This document shows, one piece after another, positions 62,239 to 64,000 of a stretch of 64,000 bases of DNA (positions are counted from its first letter, which is position 1; every line of letters begins with the position of its first letter). Source of the stretch: Chloroflexota bacterium (GTDB lineage Bacteria > Chloroflexota > UBA6077 > JACCZL01); the NCBI GenBank assembly GCA_020845495.1, contig JADLFM010000128.1, positions 248,001 through 312,000 on the forward strand, in the 5' to 3' direction. The notes below the pieces were generated by a model, which was given only the letters and a program-made list of their open reading frames with translations, searched no databases and had not been told where the DNA came from. The position numbers were made by a program, and so were the translations under genes.

Positions 62239-63195
62239 TCAGCCCGAGGCTGGCTCGGCGGCGCCGTGCTCGCTGGAGGCGACGCGGTTGCCGCCGCCCG
62301 CTTTGGCCCGCCGCAGGGCCGCGCTCGCATCAGAGAGCAGCGCGTCGTAGGTACCAGTCGACGATGGTGTGAAGGCGGCGATGCCGGCGCTGATGGTGAC
62401 GACGTTCCAGGGCGGATTCCCGGCGTCGGGCAGTGCCTGGGCTTCTAGCGCTTCGCGCAGCCGTTCGACCGCGATCCGCGCCGACTCCAGTGTCTGCTCC
62501 GGTAGCAAGAGGATGAACTCCGCGCCGCCCGAGCGATAGGCTCGATCGCCGGTCCGTACTTGCTGGCTGATGGTCTGGGCGAACGAGCGCAGGGCCTCGT
62601 CGCCAGCCAGCCGGCCGTACGTCTCGTTGTACGCGCCAAAGCGGTCGATATCGCAGATGGCGGCCGCATAACGGTGCCCGTAGCGCGTCAACTGCCCCTG
62701 GAACAGGTCGAGGTCTTCCCGAAGTTGGACGTGATTCCCCAGGTTGGTGAGGGGATCGGTGCGCGAACTTGCCCGCAGCGCCTGGGTCAGTCGCTCGACG
62801 TCGGCGCGGCGGTCGGTCAGGTCGCGATGGAGCAGCAGAACCCGCTCGGCGACTTGGAGGCGAACGTGAAGCTCAACGTCGTCGAGAGGCAGAGTAAGAC
62901 GATCGTCGGCGCCGGCCTGCATGGCGTCGCTGCCAGCCGCTTGCTCGCCCGGCTCGCTCATCAAGATCAGGTAGGTGTAGCGGTCCCCGCGGGCTCGGAC
63001 CGCTCGGCACAGGTTGATGCCGTCCTGATCGTCGACTCCGGTCGGTCCAATCACGATGTCCGGTGCGACGAGCGCGAGCGTGCGTATGGCCTGATTGATG
63101 TCGGCGACGGTATGGCAACGATAGCCGAAACGCTCGATGGCCCGGCCAGCGCGCTCCCGGCGTAGCGGATCCGGGTCGGAGAACAGTACCTTCAT
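62239..63195 (-). CDS. Receiver-like domain plus GGDEF domain, both altered
   Basis: The 318-residue protein has an N-terminal response-regulator-like domain (about 1-120) and a C-terminal diguanylate-cyclase-type domain (about 145-300). In the receiver, the phosphorylatable Asp is replaced: the strand reads PDIVIGPTGVDDQDG, with Pro 51 where Asp is expected, and the conserved Lys is Leu 102. In the cyclase, DPLTNLGN and CDIDRFGAYNETYG are typical, but the signature is GGAEF (223-227), with Ala for the metal-binding Asp/Glu. An RxxD inhibitory-site motif (RTGD, 214-217) stands exactly five residues before it. It may bind c-di-GMP rather than make it. GGAG lies 5 bases before the ATG. Confidence 0.85.
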   Translation of the reverse strand: MKVLFSDPDPLRRERAGRAIERFGYRCHTVADINQAIRTLALVAPDIVIGPTGVDDQDGINLCRAVRARGDRYTYLILMSEPGEQAAGSDAMQAGADDRLTLPLDDVELHVRLQVAERVLLLHRDLTDRRADVERLTQALRASSRTDPLTNLGNHVQLREDLDLFQGQLTRYGHRYAAAICDIDRFGAYNETYGRLAGDEALRSFAQTISQQVRTGDRAYRSGGAEFILLLPEQTLESARIAVERLREALEAQALPDAGNPPWNVVTISAGIAAFTPSSTGTYDALLSDASAALRRAKAGGGNRVASSEHGAAEPASG

Positions 63196-63285
63196 GTGCG
63201 CTCCGACTCACCCGTCAGACGTGCCGTGCCCCGAGCGTCGTCCGCGCTCATCCTCGGCTTCCGTCGCCGCGCGGTCGGGCGTGCC

Positions 63286-64000
63286 TCAGGGCGCGGTTGG
63301 GATGATGCGGGCACGTACACCGCACGCCTGGCACTGCGCGTTGGCGAGCCCGGGGCCGGGCGCGGGTCCGCCGAGCACCACGTCACCGCGCCGCGCTGCC
63401 TCGGCTGCTGCCGCCGTTCGCGCCGCTTCGCCGTAGACGATCGGGCGCATCGTCTTGACCGCCTGACAGCGCGGGCAGGCTACCGGTTCCCAGGGCGCAT
63501 GAAAGAGGACCGGGACTTCGCCGCCTGAGCCGCCCGCCGCCTGGCCGCCCGCCGCCTGGCTGGCCGCCGCCTGGCCGGCTAGCGGCTGGCCTGCACCTGC
63601 CTGGCCGGCCGTGCCCTGTCCGGCCGGGGCGGCCAGCGGCTGCGCCGGCTGTTGACCACGGTCGGAAGAGTTGCCGGGCATAGCGGTGCCTTCGGTGCGG
63701 AAACGGACGACGGTGTCGCCGACCGCGATCACCGCACCATCGTGGAGCGGCTGAGGTCCGTGAACGGCACGGTCATCGACACGGGTGCCGTTGCGGCTGT
63801 TGAGATCCTCGACCAGGAAGGTAGGACCGTCGCGGAAGATCCGCGCGTGCTGACGCGACACCCGGTTATCGTCGAGGCTGATGTCGCTCGAACGCGATCT
63901 GCCGATCGTCAGGGCCGGTCTGTCGAGCGGATACTCAGTCGCCCGCCCTGCCCGCTCGACGATAACCCAGGCGCGCGGCTCGGCGGCGATCTGTCCGCCA
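63286..64000 (-). CDS. FHA-domain protein with C-terminal zinc ribbon, 5' truncated by window end
   Basis: The frame is open to the right edge of the window, so the start lies beyond it. The visible 237 residues begin AEPRAWVIVERAGRATEYPL and contain a complete-looking FHA domain, LTIGRSRSSDISLDDNRVSR with QHARI next, then DLNSRNGTRVDDR, so the phosphothreonine-binding Gly-Arg, Ser-Arg-x-His and Asn-Gly are all present. A low-complexity Gly/Gln/Ala linker follows, and the C-terminus has two CxxC pairs (CPRC and CQAC) forming a probable zinc ribbon. It lies 90 bases upstream of the receiver-GGDEF gene on the same strand and may be cotranscribed with it. Confidence 0.85.
   Translation of the reverse strand, partial: GGQIAAEPRAWVIVERAGRATEYPLDRPALTIGRSRSSDISLDDNRVSRQHARIFRDGPTFLVEDLNSRNGTRVDDRAVHGPQPLHDGAVIAVGDTVVRFRTEGTAMPGNSSDRGQQPAQPLAAPAGQGTAGQAGAGQPLAGQAAASQAAGGQAAGGSGGEVPVLFHAPWEPVACPRCQAVKTMRPIVYGEAARTAAAAEAARRGDVVLGGPAPGPGLANAQCQACGVRARIIPTAP
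63529..63573. repeat. 15-bp tandem repeat, three units, in the FHA gene linker
   Basis: Two identical units (GCCGCCCGCCGCCTG) and a third diverged unit encode the Gln/Ala/Gly-rich linker of the FHA protein at the window end. It is probably variable between strains. Confidence 0.8.

Noticed and set aside
1..64000. tRNA, rRNA, CRISPR arrays, insertion sequences and attachment sites
   Set aside because: I saw no cloverleaf-like gene ends with CCA, no rRNA-conserved blocks, no regularly spaced repeats and no transposase or integrase motifs; short tRNA-like structures cannot be excluded by eye.

Overview
The window is GC-rich, gene-dense bacterial DNA with no rRNA, tRNA, CRISPR array, transposase or phage gene that I can recognise. 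Several traits together point to a member of the Chloroflexota (Thermomicrobia-like or an uncultured relative): a Tat-type sugar-binding lipoprotein with Ala/Ser/Pro-rich linkers, many GT39- and GT87-type membrane glycosyltransferases, mixed ATG/GTG/TTG starts behind GGAGG-type ribosome sites, and abundant FHA and zinc-ribbon proteins. This assignment is inference from gene content only.

Layout. 1-4.5 kb: the end of a small membrane protein, a strong terminator, a LysM/NlpC-P60 wall hydrolase with a long untranslated leader, a four-helix membrane protein and an RraA-like aldolase. 4.5-8.8 kb: a TauE-type exporter and a carbohydrate ABC importer (binding protein plus two permeases, no ATPase), read leftward. 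9-11.2 kb: a PAS/GAF histidine kinase whose phospho-accepting His is absent. 11.1-23.3 kb: a leftward operon of seven polytopic glycosyltransferase-type proteins, most overlapping by 4 bp. 23.5-26.9 kb: another GT39-type enzyme and a DedA fusion, rightward. 27-33.3 kb: a leftward block with a lipoprotein-release-type ABC exporter, SGNH hydrolase, metallo-beta-lactamase-fold hydrolase and SH3 protein. 33.5-34.9 kb: a branched-chain amino-acid-type binding lipoprotein.

34.9-39 kb holds what I find the most unusual gene set: a DUF4956 membrane protein, an intact thymidylate-kinase-like protein, a second kinase-like protein with a broken P-loop fused to a Ppx/GppA-type HD domain, a 65-residue CxxC protein and a CYTH triphosphate-tunnel protein. 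Together they suggest a triphosphate or polyphosphate system. 39.4-44.6 kb: a membrane-fused spermidine-synthase-like protein, a tartrate/D-malate dehydrogenase, a zinc-ribbon protein and a DUF697 GTPase-like protein.

44.7-58.8 kb looks like a signalling and lipid island: zinc-ribbon/FHA protein, cNMP-binding/patatin protein, FabF-type ketosynthase, sulfatase, then an operon-like run of PP2C-GAF-PAS-nucleotide cyclase, MMPL exporter with a zinc ribbon, zinc-ribbon membrane protein and FHA protein. A cyclase and a cyclic-nucleotide-binding patatin, with phosphothreonine readers (FHA) and a phosphatase (PP2C), could form one regulatory network on the envelope; this is inference. 59.4-64 kb: a uronate-dehydrogenase-like enzyme, an unknown protein, an amidohydrolase, a receiver-GGDEF protein with altered active sites, and a third FHA protein cut by the window end.
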